64,000 nucleotides of DNA from Streptomyces sp. SPB162 (GTDB lineage Bacteria; Actinomycetota; Actinomycetes; Streptomycetales; Streptomycetaceae). The position numbers were made by a program, and so were the translations under genes. The notes under the pieces were generated by a model. The model worked only from the letters and a program-made list of their open reading frames with translations, ran no database searches and was not told the origin of the DNA. Shown here piece by piece: positions 45,303 through 53,977 of the stretch (its first letter is position 1; each line of letters begins with the position of its first letter). Location of the stretch: positions 2,082,501-2,146,500 of the forward strand of contig NZ_JAQFII010000001.1 of assembly GCF_029504575.1 (NCBI RefSeq), read 5' to 3'.

Positions 45303-45488
45303 GCTGTAGCGCAGCTCGATGTACATGCTCCCGTTGTACGCGGTCTTCTTGGTCACGGCGTTGCTCGTACTGCACGCCGCGGGCGCGTTGGCCGCCGCGT
45401 TCGCGGCGGGGGCGAGGGTGACGACACCCGCCACGACGATGGCGGCGCTTCCGATTCCTGCGGCGATCCGGCGCTTCAGCGAAGACAT
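45303..45488 (-). pseudogene. 3'-truncated gene for a small secreted protein
   Basis: From an ATG at 45488 (AAGGAA upstream) a signal peptide (about residues 6-33, ending ANAAA) is followed by CSTSNAVTKKTAYNGS and IELRYS, which resembles DUF2690-type small secreted proteins. At ELRYS, where such proteins continue, the frame enters the antisense of the LuxR-like remnant. The open frame continues to 45186 but with unrelated residues. Confidence 0.68.
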
Positions 45489-45508
45489 CTGCGATTTCCT
45501 TCCATCAC

Positions 45509-45534
45509 CTGCTGGGACCCCTCAATCCCAGCAG
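45509..45534. terminator. stem-loop terminator
   Basis: Perfect 9-bp stem (45509-45517 with 45526-45534) and 8-base loop. It lies downstream of the ATPase remnant on the minus strand, so it is probably that gene's original terminator. Confidence 0.6.
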
Positions 45535-45582
45535 CGGAAGTCCCTCCGGACGAGGGCGAACAGGACATGTGTCCTCTACCGG

Positions 45583-45885
45583 TCACTTCGCCGCCAGCTC
45601 GAACCACATGAGCTTGCCGGAGAGCCCGAAGGGTTCCTCCCCGAGCGCGTATCCGCCGCACCGGTCCGAGAACAGGTCCAGCAGGAAGAGCCCCCGCCCG
45701 CCGTCCGCGTCCGGATCCGGCGCCAGCACCGACGGCAGCTCGGGATTGCTGTCCCGGACCGTCACCCGTAGCCGGCGCGGCGCCCAGTTGAGCCGCAACG
45801 AGGCGTGCCCCTGCGCGTAGCGGTAGGCGTTCGTCGCCAACTCGGAGGTCAGCAGGGCTGCTGTGTCGACCAGTTCGCGTAAACC
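45583..45885 (-). pseudogene. 5'-truncated RsbW-like histidine-kinase-fold ATPase
   Basis: The C-terminal hundred residues of an anti-sigma-factor-like HATPase are intact: LLTSELATNAYRYA (N box), VTVRDSNPELP (G1 region) and GGRGLFLLDLFSD (G2). Homologues are about 140 aa and begin with a SPOIIAB-like beta-strand region that is absent here; the frame upstream of about 45885 is antisense to another gene. The longer open frame reaching 46308 is therefore chimeric. Such ATPases normally accompany a DUF397 gene and an XRE/DUF5753 regulator, as here. Confidence 0.72.
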
Positions 45886-46137
45886 CCCAACGTTGAGATC
45901 CGGGTGATCTCCTTCGACGCCGGTGGCTTTCCCGCCCCGGATCAGTCGATCCTCTACGCCGGGACAGTCGTCCAGGAGCTCGACACCGTGCAGCTCGATA
46001 CAGCCGATGGCGCGGAATTCATCGACGCTCCGAACCAGTTGGTGAACTACCGTCGGCGCCTGGACCTGATGGACCAGGCCGCCTTGTCTCCGGCGGCGTC
46101 CCGGGACTTCATCAGCCGCATCGCCCACGATCTGTGA
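45886..46137 (+). pseudogene. 5'-truncated XRE/DUF5753 regulator
   Basis: The plus frame from about 45886 (NVEIRVISFDAGGFP) to the TGA at 46137 is the C-terminal third of a DUF5753 protein, ending LSPAASRDFISRIAHDL. The helix-turn-helix half is missing; the break coincides with the truncated ATPase on the opposite strand. A start within the fragment could still be used but would lack DNA binding. Confidence 0.72.
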
Positions 46138-46147
46138 AAGGCATCCA

Positions 46148-46342
46148 GTGACCCATTGGCAGAAGTCGTCCTTCAGCGGCGAGGGTGGCAACAACTGCAT
46201 AGAGCTGGCCACCGTCGGCCCCCGCGTAGCCCTGCGCGAAAGTACGGCACCGGAGGTGATCGTCACCGCGTCTCCCGCCCGCTTGCGGGCCTTCCTCGAC
46301 GCGGTCAAGGCCGGGACCCTCGACCTGCCGCGCCAACCCTAG
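46148..46342 (+). CDS. DUF397 protein, copy 1
   Basis: A 64-aa protein opening VTHWQKSSFSGEGGNNCIEL, the defining DUF397 pattern (W.KSS.S..G..C.E). DUF397 proteins act with XRE/DUF5753 regulators in Streptomyces development and behave like antitoxin or partner proteins. The GTG at 46148 lies 10 bases after the truncated regulator gene. Retains the conserved Cys, unlike copy 2. Confidence 0.88.
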   Translation: MTHWQKSSFSGEGGNNCIELATVGPRVALRESTAPEVIVTASPARLRAFLDAVKAGTLDLPRQP

Positions 46343-46392
46343 GCGCCCCCCACCGCATAGCGGTATCGCCCACCATCTGTGAAAGGCATCCA

Positions 46393-46587
46393 GTGACCCA
46401 TTGGCTGAAGTCATCCTTCAGCGGCGAAGGTGGCAGCAACCGCATACAGCTCGCCACCGTGGGCACCCGCCTAGCCCTACGCGTAAGCACGGACCCCGGG
46501 GCGATCGTGACGACCACCCCCGCCCGCCTGGGGGCGTTCCTCGCGGAGGTCAAGGCGACAGCCGACGACGCGCCGCGTCAGGCGTAG
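46393..46587 (+). CDS. DUF397 protein, copy 2
   Basis: A 64-aa tandem copy (VTHWLKSSFSGEGGSNRIQL) exactly 245 bases downstream of copy 1, with the same upstream ribosome-binding context. The conserved cysteine and glutamate of the C-x-E segment are Arg and Gln here, so it may be diverging in function. No regulator gene partner of its own. Confidence 0.85.
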   Translation: MTHWLKSSFSGEGGSNRIQLATVGTRLALRVSTDPGAIVTTTPARLGAFLAEVKATADDAPRQA

Positions 46588-46715
46588 GCTCGACCGCGGC
46601 GCAAGCGGCGCAACCCTGGCGTGCCGCCCCGCGGGCGTGGCGGAATACGATGCCGGGGGCGCGGCCGGCCCACCCCTTGGCCGACACAACTCGACGGAAC
46701 AGGACCACCCTCACC

Positions 46716-48227
46716 GTGACTGCACTGACACTCAGCACTTCCTCCGGCGCAGCGTTGCGCGCGGATGCCGTCGTCATCGGCGTGACCAAGGGTGCCAAGG
46801 GCCCCGAGGTCGCCGCCGGGGCCGAGGCCGTGGACGCCGCGTTCGACGGCAAGCTCGCCGCGACGCTGGAACTCCTCGGCGCCTCCGGCGGCGAGGGCGA
46901 GGTGACGAAGCTGCCCGCTCCGTCCGGCGTGAAGTCGGCGGTGGTGCTCGCTGTGGGTCTGGGTGAGACGCCCGCCGACGGCGCCGGTTACGACGCCGAG
47001 GCGCTGCGCAGGGCGGCCGGGGCCGCGGCGCGTGCGCTGAGCGGGACGAAGAAGGCGGCCTTCGCGCTGCCCGCCGAGGACGCGGCGGGCGTGGAGGCGG
47101 TGGCGACCGGCGCACTGCTGGGCGCGTACGCCTACTCGGCGTACCGGGTGGACAGCGCCTCCGGCAAGGGTCCGCTGGGCGAGGTCGCCCTCGTGGGCGC
47201 CAAGCCGCGCGACAAGGCGCACAAGGCCGCGGCCGAGCGGGCGACCGCGGTGGCCGAGGAGGTCAACCGGGCGCGTGACCTGATCAACATGCCGCCGAAC
47301 GACCTGAACCCGAAGGCCTTCGCCGCCGCGGTCCAGGCCGCCGGCAAGGAGCACGGCCTCAAGGTCGAGGTGCTCGACGAGAAGGCACTGGTCAAGGGCG
47401 GTTTCGGCGGCATCATGGGCGTCGGCCGGGGCTCGGCCACCCCGCCGCGACTGGTGAAGGTGGCGTACACCCACCCCAAGGCGAAGAAGACCGTCGCGCT
47501 CGTCGGCAAGGGCATCACGTACGACTCGGGCGGCATCTCCCTGAAGCCCCCGGGCCACAACGAGACCATGAAGTGCGACATGGCCGGCGCGGCCGCCGTG
47601 TTCGCGACCGTCGTGGCGGCCGCCAAGCTGGGCGTGCAGGTCAACGTGACCGGCTGGCTCGCGCTGGCGGAGAACATGCCGGGCGGTAACGCGACGCGTC
47701 CCGGTGACGTGCTGAAGATGTACTCGGGCAAGACCGTCGAGGTGCTCAACACCGACGCCGAGGGCCGGCTGGTCCTGGCGGACGCGCTGGCGCGCGCCTC
47801 CGAGGAGAACCCGGACGCGATCGTGGACGTGGCGACGCTGACCGGCGCGATGGTGCTGGCGCTCGGCACGCGGACGTTCGCGATCATGTCGAACGACGAC
47901 GGCTTCCGTACCGCGCTGCACGAGACGGCGACGGAGTCGGGCGAGCAGGCGTGGCCGATGCCGATGCCGCCGGAGCTGCTCAAGGCGATGGACTCGCCGG
48001 TCGCGGACATCGCGAACATGGGCGAGCGGATGGGCGGCGGCCTGGTGGCCGGTCTGTTCCTGCAGGAGTTCGTGGGCGAGGGCATCACCTGGGCGCACCT
48101 GGACATCGCGGGCCCGGCGTTCCACGAGGGCGCCCCGTTCGGCTACACCCCCAAGGGCGGCACCGGCAGCGCGGTCCGCACCCTGGTCCGGCTGGTCGAG
48201 AAGGCCGCCACCGGCGGCGTTCTCTAG
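46716..48227 (+). CDS. pepA: leucyl aminopeptidase (M17)
   Basis: Dizinc cytosolic aminopeptidase (503 aa) releasing N-terminal residues from peptides. The metal/active-site blocks are GKGITYDSGGISLKP (near 263, Lys and Asp) and the signature NTDAEGRLVLADAL (near 345). The N-terminal domain is variable. GTG at 46716, with AGGA about 14 bases upstream. It ends in a very strong terminator. Not in an operon with the DUF397 genes by orientation evidence alone, but on the same strand 128 bases downstream. Confidence 0.95.
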   Translation: MTALTLSTSSGAALRADAVVIGVTKGAKGPEVAAGAEAVDAAFDGKLAATLELLGASGGEGEVTKLPAPSGVKSAVVLAVGLGETPADGAGYDAEALRRAAGAAARALSGTKKAAFALPAEDAAGVEAVATGALLGAYAYSAYRVDSASGKGPLGEVALVGAKPRDKAHKAAAERATAVAEEVNRARDLINMPPNDLNPKAFAAAVQAAGKEHGLKVEVLDEKALVKGGFGGIMGVGRGSATPPRLVKVAYTHPKAKKTVALVGKGITYDSGGISLKPPGHNETMKCDMAGAAAVFATVVAAAKLGVQVNVTGWLALAENMPGGNATRPGDVLKMYSGKTVEVLNTDAEGRLVLADALARASEENPDAIVDVATLTGAMVLALGTRTFAIMSNDDGFRTALHETATESGEQAWPMPMPPELLKAMDSPVADIANMGERMGGGLVAGLFLQEFVGEGITWAHLDIAGPAFHEGAPFGYTPKGGTGSAVRTLVRLVEKAATGGVL

Positions 48228-48286
48228 CCGGCGGACGACGGGCTCACGACCGGCGTCTTCCGGCCGGATTCCCGTCACCGTTTGTG

Positions 48287-48330
48287 CGCGCGGACGGCCC
48301 CGGGCTAGCACGCCCGGGGCCGTCCGCGCG
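48287..48330. terminator. very strong stem-loop terminator after pepA
   Basis: Perfect 19-bp stem (48287-48305 with 48312-48330) and 6-base loop, 60 bases after the pepA stop. Confidence 0.88.
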
Positions 48331-48583
48331 ACCGGGCAGGTGTTCGCCCTGAGCGAGATTCCGGCGCCCGGAGTGCCCCTTACGGGCCAGTAGCCTCCCA
48401 GGATGGGGCTTAAGTCCGTCTCAGACGACGGCCCGGTGACCCGCCCACCGCGAACAAGTGCGAAGATGTTGGTCGGCACGACAGGGCCCAGTTTTCAATT
48501 TTTCAGACATAGCGGCCGAATTAACAGCCGCCGCCCGGTCACCACAGACCGGCTCCGGCGTACCCATGCATGGAGGACGTGAC
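48331..48583 (+). promoter_or_regulatory. lpd upstream region
   Basis: About 250 bases between the pepA terminator and lpd. A TAGCCT -10-like hexamer (48391-48396) lies 6 bases before an ATG at 48403, which opens a 59-codon frame ending one base before the lpd GTG. The frame has poor GC3 and is probably not coding. An AT-rich patch (TTTTCAATTTTTCAGACAT) lies at about 48490-48510. GGAGG precedes lpd. Confidence 0.35.
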
Positions 48584-49972
48584 GTGGCGAACGACGCCAG
48601 CACCGTTTTCGACCTAGTGATCCTCGGCGGCGGCAGTGGCGGTTACGCCGCGGCGCTGCGCGCGGCGCAGCTGGGCCTGGACGTCGCCCTGATCGAGAAG
48701 AACAAGCTCGGTGGCACGTGTCTGCACAACGGCTGCATCCCCACAAAGGCTCTGCTGCACGCGGGCGAGATCGCCGACCAGGCTCGTGAGAGCGAGCAGT
48801 TCGGTGTCAAGACCACCTTCGATGGCATCGACATGGCAGGTGTCCACAAGTACAAGGACGACGTGATCGCGGGCCTGTACAAGGGTCTGCAGGGGCTGGT
48901 CGCCAGCCGCAAGATCACTTACGTCGCGGGTGAGGGCCGGGTGTCCTCCCCCACCACTGTCGATGTGAACGGCGAGCGCTACACCGGCCGCCACCTCCTG
49001 CTGGCGACCGGCTCCGTGCCGAAGTCGCTGCCGGGCCTGAACATCGACGGCGACCGCATCATCTCCTCGGACCACGCGCTGGTCCTGGACCGCGTCCCGA
49101 AGTCCGCGATCGTGCTGGGCGGCGGCGTCATCGGCGTCGAGTTCGCCTCCGCGTGGAAGTCGTTCGGCTCGGACATCACGATCGTCGAGGGCCTGCCGCA
49201 CCTGGCCCCGCTCGAGGACGAGAACAGCTCCAAGCTGCTGGAGCGCGCGTTCCGCAAGCGCGGCATCAAGTTCAACCTCGGCACGTTCTTCCAGAAGGCC
49301 GAGTACACGGCGGACGGCGTCAAGGTCACCCTCGCCGACGGCAAGGAGTTCGAGGCCGAGCTGCTGCTCGTCGCCGTCGGCCGCGGCCCGGTCTCGCAGG
49401 GCCTGGGTTACGAGGAGGCCGGCGTCGCGATGGACCGCGGCTACGTCCTCGTCGACGAGTACATGCAGACCAACGTGCCCACGATCTCGGCCGTCGGTGA
49501 CCTCGTCCCGACCCTCCAGCTCGCGCACGTCGGCTTCGCCGAGGGCATCCTGGTAGCTGAGCGGCTGGCCGGTCTCAAGGCCGTGCCGATCGACTACGAC
49601 GGCGTTCCGCGCGTCACGTACTGCCACCCGGAGGTCGCCTCCGTCGGTATCACCGAGGCGAAGGCCAAGGAGCTGTACGGCGCCGACAAGGTCGTCACCC
49701 TGAAGTACAACCTCGCGGGCAACGGCAAGAGCAAGATCCTCAAGACCGCGGGCGAGATCAAGCTCGTCCAGGTCAGGGATGGTGCCGTCGTCGGTGTCCA
49801 CATGGTCGGTGACCGTATGGGCGAGCAGGTCGGCGAAGCCCAGCTGATCTACAACTGGGAAGCGCTGCCGGCCGAGGTGGCCCAGCTCATCCACGCGCAC
49901 CCGACCCAGAGCGAGGCGCTCGGCGAGGCCCACCTGGCCCTCGCGGGCAAGCCGCTGCACTCGCACGACTAA
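48584..49972 (+). CDS. lpd: dihydrolipoyl dehydrogenase (E3)
   Basis: FAD-dependent disulfide reductase (462 aa) that reoxidises lipoyl groups of 2-oxoacid dehydrogenase E2 subunits. FAD motif [14 protein letters not shown] near residue 15, redox-active pair in [11 protein letters not shown] (Cys near 46 and 51), NAD motif [12 protein letters not shown] near 180, and the C-terminal HAHPTQSE with the catalytic His-Glu. GTG at 48584 with GGAGG 8 bases upstream. It precedes sucB by 49 bases, so they are co-transcribed. Confidence 0.97.
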   Translation: MANDASTVFDLVILGGGSGGYAAALRAAQLGLDVALIEKNKLGGTCLHNGCIPTKALLHAGEIADQARESEQFGVKTTFDGIDMAGVHKYKDDVIAGLYKGLQGLVASRKITYVAGEGRVSSPTTVDVNGERYTGRHLLLATGSVPKSLPGLNIDGDRIISSDHALVLDRVPKSAIVLGGGVIGVEFASAWKSFGSDITIVEGLPHLAPLEDENSSKLLERAFRKRGIKFNLGTFFQKAEYTADGVKVTLADGKEFEAELLLVAVGRGPVSQGLGYEEAGVAMDRGYVLVDEYMQTNVPTISAVGDLVPTLQLAHVGFAEGILVAERLAGLKAVPIDYDGVPRVTYCHPEVASVGITEAKAKELYGADKVVTLKYNLAGNGKSKILKTAGEIKLVQVRDGAVVGVHMVGDRMGEQVGEAQLIYNWEALPAEVAQLIHAHPTQSEALGEAHLALAGKPLHSHD

Positions 49973-50021
49973 GCCCCTCAGCACGCACCCATCCGCACAG
50001 ATCGTTAGGAGCAACCGCAAC

Positions 50022-51813
50022 ATGGCGGTTTCCGTAACCCTTCCGGCGCTCGGCGAGAGCGTGACCGAGGGCACCGTCACCCGTTGGCTCAAGGCCGAGG
50101 GTGAACGCGTCGAGGCAGACGAGCCGCTGCTCGAGGTGTCGACCGACAAGGTCGACACCGAGATCCCGTCGCCCGCCTCCGGCATTCTGGCCTCCATCAA
50201 GGTGGCCGAGGACGAGACCGTCGAGGTCGGCGCCGAGCTGGCCATCATCGACGACGGCTCGGGCGCGCCCGCCGCCGAGGCTCCGGCCCAGGCCCCCGCC
50301 GAGGTCCCCTCCACCGAGGCGTCCACCCCGGCCGAGGCCCCCGCGCCGGCCCCGGTCGCCGAGGCTCCCGCCGCCGAAGCCCCCGCCGCTTCCTCGGGTT
50401 CCGCGGGTTCTTCCGAGGGAACCCCGGTCCTGCTGCCCGCACTGGGCGAGTCGGTCACCGAGGGCACCGTCACCCGTTGGCTCAAGGCGGTCGGCGAGAC
50501 CGTCGAGGCCGACGAGCCGCTGCTCGAGGTCTCCACCGACAAGGTCGACACCGAGATCCCGGCCCCGACCGGTGGTGTCCTCCTGGAGATCCTCATCAAC
50601 GAGGACGAGACCGCCGAGGTCGGCACCAAGCTCGCGATCATCGGCGTCGCGGGTGCCGCTCCGGCCGCTGCCCCGGCTCCCGCCGCTCCGGCTCCGGCCG
50701 CCGCACCGGCACCGGCACCGGCACCTGCTCCGGCCCCCGCGCCTGCTCCGGCACCCGCCCCGGCTCCGGCCGCCCCGGCCCCGCGAGGCCCAGGCACCGG
50801 CTCCGGCCGCGCCCGCCGCCCCGGCTCCGGCACCCGCCGCTCCCGCCCAGGCCCCGGCCGCCGCTCCGGCGCCGGCCACCTCGGGTGACGACGGCGCCTA
50901 CGTGACCCCGCTGGTCCGTAAGCTCGCCTCCGAGAACGGCGTGGACCTGTCCTCGGTCAAGGGCACCGGCGTCGGTGGCCGTATCCGCAAGCAGGACGTC
51001 ATCGCCGCCGCGGAGGCCGCCAAGGCCGCCGCCGCGAGCGCCGCCGCCCCGGCCGCCGCGTCCGCGCCGAAGGCCGCCCTCGTGGCGTCCCCGCTGCGCG
51101 GCCAGACGGTCAAGATGACCCGCATGCGCAAGGTCATCGGCGACAACATGATGAAGGCGCTGCACAGCCAGGCGCAGCTCACCAGCGTGGTCGAGGTGGA
51201 CATCACCAAGATCATGCAGATGCGCAACAAGGCCAAGGACGCATTCGCGCAGCGCGAGGGCGTCAAGCTCTCGCCGATGCCGTTCTTCGTCAAGGCCGCG
51301 GCCCAGGCGCTGAAGGCCCACCCGGTCGTCAACGCCCGGATCAACGAGGACGAGGGCACCATCACCTACTTCGACTCCGAGAACATCGGTATCGCGGTGG
51401 ACTCCGAGAAGGGTCTGATGACTCCGGTCATCAAGGGTGCGGGCGACCTCAACATCGCGGGCATCTCCAAGCGGACCGCGGAGCTGGCCGGCAAGGTACG
51501 GGCGAGCAAGATCAGCCCGGACGAGCTGTCCGGCGCCACCTTCACGATCAGCAACACCGGCTCGCGCGGTGCGCTGTTCGACACGGTGATCGTGCCCCCG
51601 AACCAGGCCGCCATCCTGGGCATCGGCGCGACCGTCAAGCGTCCGGTGGTCATCGAGACCGCCGAGGGCACCGTCATCGGCGTCCGCGACATGACGTACC
51701 TGGCGCTCTCCTACGACCACCGCCTGGTGGACGGTGCCGACGCGGCCCGTTACCTGACGGCCGTCAAGGAGATCCTGGAAGCGGCCGAGTTCGAGACCGA
51801 GATCGGTCTCTAG
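50022..51813 (+). CDS. sucB: 2-oxoacid dehydrogenase E2 (dihydrolipoyl succinyl/acyltransferase), apparent +1 frameshift
   Basis: Two N-terminal lipoyl domains with STDKVDTE lysines near residues 42 and 174, a long Ala-Pro linker, a peripheral-subunit-binding domain ([19 protein letters not shown]) and the acyltransferase core with catalytic SYDHRLVDG. The linker frame changes at about 50780-50795 (CCCCGCGAGG): the first frame runs into Arg/Gly-rich nonsense to a TGA at 50888, the second continues [10 protein letters not shown] to 51813. The span is 1792 bases, one over a multiple of three; corrected length is about 596 aa. E2 of 2-oxoglutarate or pyruvate dehydrogenase, coupled with lpd. Confidence 0.92.
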
Positions 51814-51852
51814 GACCGCTACCGCGTCCTCGACGCGAGGGCCATCGCAGTG

Positions 51853-51890
51853 CGACGCCCCCGACCCGGCACCACGGGCCGGGGGCGTCG
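51853..51890. terminator. stem-loop terminator after sucB
   Basis: A stem of about 15 bp (51853-51868 with 51875-51890, one asymmetry) with a short loop, 40 bases after the sucB stop. Confidence 0.72.
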
Positions 51891-51923
51891 GCGTACCGGT
51901 CCGTTCCCGACACGGGAGGCACC

Positions 51924-52922
51924 ATGCGCGCGGCGCGGCTGATCCACCTCGTACTGCTGCTCCAGAACCGCGGCTCGATGCGGGCCGCCGAGCTGGCGGA
52001 GGCCCTGGAGGTCTCCGAACGCACCGTCGCCCGGGACGTGCTGGCCCTGTCCGAAGCGGGGGTGCCGGTCTACGCCGAACGCGGCAGGGCCGGCGGCTAC
52101 CGGCTCGTCGGCGGGTACCGCACGCGCCTGACGGGGCTGGGACGGAACGAGGCGGAGGCGTTGTTCCTCTCCGGGGTCCCGGGCGCGCTGCGCGACATGG
52201 GCCTGGCGGACACCGGCTCCGCGGCCCGACTCAAGGTCACGGCGGCCCTGCTCCCCGAGCTGCGGGACGCCTCCCGCTCCGCCGCCCAGCGCTTCCACCT
52301 GGACGCGCCCGGCTGGTACCAGGAGCCGCAGACACCCCCGCTGCTCCCCGCACTCGCCGACGCCGTCTGGGACGACCGCGTCGTCGGCGCCCGCTACCGG
52401 CGCGGCGAGCGGGAGGTGCGGCGGGAGCTGGAACCGTACGGCCTGGTCCTGAAGGGCGGGATCTGGTATCTGGCGGCCCGTACGGCGGGGCAGTACCGGG
52501 TCTACCGGGTCGACCGCTTCACCGCCGTGGAACCGGTGGCGGCGGCCACCGGTGCCTCGGGCGGGCACTTCGAGCGGGATCCCGACTTCGACCTGCCCGG
52601 CTTCTGGGCCCGGCGGTCCGCCGAGTTCGCCCGCGCGATCCTGCGCGACGAGGTCGTCGTACGGCTCACGGAAGCCGGTGCCCGGCGACTGCCCGCCGTG
52701 GTCGACCGGGCCGCCGCGCAGGCGGCGCTGGAGGCGGCCGAACCGCCCGACGGGCGGACCGGCGTCACCGTCACCCTCCCCGTCGAGTCACTCGACGTCG
52801 CCTACACCCAGCTGCTCGCGCTCGGCCCCGAGGCCGAGGTCCTCGCGCCGGACGCGCTGCGCGAGCGCTTCGCGGAGGCGGCCGGGGCGATGGCGGCACG
52901 GTACGCGGAGCGCGCTCCGTAA
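51924..52922 (+). CDS. WYL-domain transcriptional regulator
   Basis: A 332-aa regulator: DeoR-type winged helix at about 1-60 (ELAEALEVSERTVARDVLAL), a WYL domain at about 140-215 (LKGGIWYLAARTAGQYRVYRVDR) and a C-terminal WCX extension. WYL domains sense ligands such as nucleotides or ssDNA. ATG at 51924 with GGGAGG upstream. It converges on the SDR gene. Target unknown. Confidence 0.9.
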   Translation: MRAARLIHLVLLLQNRGSMRAAELAEALEVSERTVARDVLALSEAGVPVYAERGRAGGYRLVGGYRTRLTGLGRNEAEALFLSGVPGALRDMGLADTGSAARLKVTAALLPELRDASRSAAQRFHLDAPGWYQEPQTPPLLPALADAVWDDRVVGARYRRGEREVRRELEPYGLVLKGGIWYLAARTAGQYRVYRVDRFTAVEPVAAATGASGGHFERDPDFDLPGFWARRSAEFARAILRDEVVVRLTEAGARRLPAVVDRAAAQAALEAAEPPDGRTGVTVTLPVESLDVAYTQLLALGPEAEVLAPDALRERFAEAAGAMAARYAERAP

Positions 52923-52940
52923 GGATCCGGCCCGGACCGC

Positions 52941-53894
52941 CTACCGGTACTCCTCGACCGGGGCGTCCTTCCCTCCGATCGCCACCTCGGAGATGTAGCG
53001 CCAGGCGTCCGGCCGCGAGCCGTCCGTGTCGGTGAAGCCGTAGACCCGGGCGAGCTGGCCGCTGGACAGCGACCGGCCGTTCCACCGGGCCACGTCCGGA
53101 TCCGTGGCGAGAGCCGTGACGGCGCGGCCGATGAAGGTCGGCGACTCCGCGATGACGAAGTGCGGGCTGACCTTCGCCCCGTCGCGCCAGTTGGCCTCGG
53201 TCACCCCGAAGGTGTCGAGCATCTGCTCGGAGCGCAGGAAGCCGGGGGTGAGGGAGACGGCGGTGCAGCCGTACTCCTCCAGCTCCTTCCCCAGGCCGTA
53301 GGCCATCCGGATCGGAACGTTCTTCGTGACGTCGAAGAACAGGCTGTTGCGGTACTCCTCGTTGGACTCGGCGGTGCCGTCCGTGATCTCCACGACCAGG
53401 CCGCCGGGCCTGCGGATCAGCAGCGGCAGCGCGCAGTGGCTGGTGATCAGGTGGCTGTCGACGCCGAGGCGCAGCATGCGCAGGCCCTTCGCCAGGTCGA
53501 TGTCCCACATCTTGGTGTCGAAGTCGATGTAGGCCTCGCCGCCCCAGGTGTCGTTGACGAGGACGTCGAGCCGCCCGTGGTCGCGGTCGATCCGGTCGAC
53601 GAGGGCGCGGACCTGCTCGGGATCGAGGTGGTCGGTCAGGACCGCGATGCCGGTGCCGCCGGCTCGGTCGATGAGCTCCGCGGTCTCCTCGATGGTCTCG
53701 GGGCGGTTCACCTCGCTGCGCCGCTCGCGCGTCGTGCGGCCGGTCGCGTAGACCACGGCGCCGGCCCGGCCGAGCTCCACGGCCATGGCCCTCCCGGCCC
53801 CGCGAGTGGCTCCGGCGACCAGGACCACCTTGCCGTCGAGCCTGCCGTCCGGCTCGCCCTGGGGACCGTCATCGTCATTCCGCTTGTCGGCCAT
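52941..53894 (-). CDS. SDR-family oxidoreductase with altered active site
   Basis: Short-chain dehydrogenase/reductase (317 aa). The cofactor motif GATRGAGRAMAVEL lies near residue 29 and VLVNDTWGG takes the NNAG position near 118. The catalytic Yxxx K segment reads LFFDVTK, so the tyrosine is Phe while the lysine is kept; related proteins carry FYDLVK. A following AYGLGKEL offers a second Tyr/Lys pair but at the wrong place. Reduced or changed activity is likely. Divergent from the GNAT gene at 53978. Confidence 0.85.
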   Translation of the reverse strand: MADKRNDDDGPQGEPDGRLDGKVVLVAGATRGAGRAMAVELGRAGAVVYATGRTTRERRSEVNRPETIEETAELIDRAGGTGIAVLTDHLDPEQVRALVDRIDRDHGRLDVLVNDTWGGEAYIDFDTKMWDIDLAKGLRMLRLGVDSHLITSHCALPLLIRRPGGLVVEITDGTAESNEEYRNSLFFDVTKNVPIRMAYGLGKELEEYGCTAVSLTPGFLRSEQMLDTFGVTEANWRDGAKVSPHFVIAESPTFIGRAVTALATDPDVARWNGRSLSSGQLARVYGFTDTDGSRPDAWRYISEVAIGGKDAPVEEYR

Positions 53895-53977
53895 GCTGGA
53901 CCTCCTGTAGTGGTACGTACTGCACGACCGTCGCAGCCATACCCGACACCCTGTGTCAGGTTTCCTCCGGAGGCATC

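Larger units (their letters stand above)
46115..46604 (+). repeat. 245-bp tandem duplication carrying DUF397 genes
   Basis: The unit starts within the last codons of the DUF5753 remnant (CATCGCCCACGATCTGTGA at 46120s; CATCTGTGA at 46370s) and includes the spacer GAAAGGCATCCA and the DUF397 gene. Offset is 245 bases throughout. Confidence 0.85.

Noticed and set aside
45186..45488. 100-codon frame as a complete secreted protein
   Set aside because: Residues after IELRYS are antisense to the LuxR-like remnant; the real part ends at about 45303.
45583..46308. 241-codon frame as a full ATPase gene
   Set aside because: Only the C-terminal 100 residues match the family; the rest is antisense to the DUF5753 remnant and DUF397 gene.
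50700..50890. Programmed ribosomal frameshift in sucB
   Set aside because: No slippery heptamer or downstream structure specific to the site, and five other genes show the same one-base excess, so an error is simpler.
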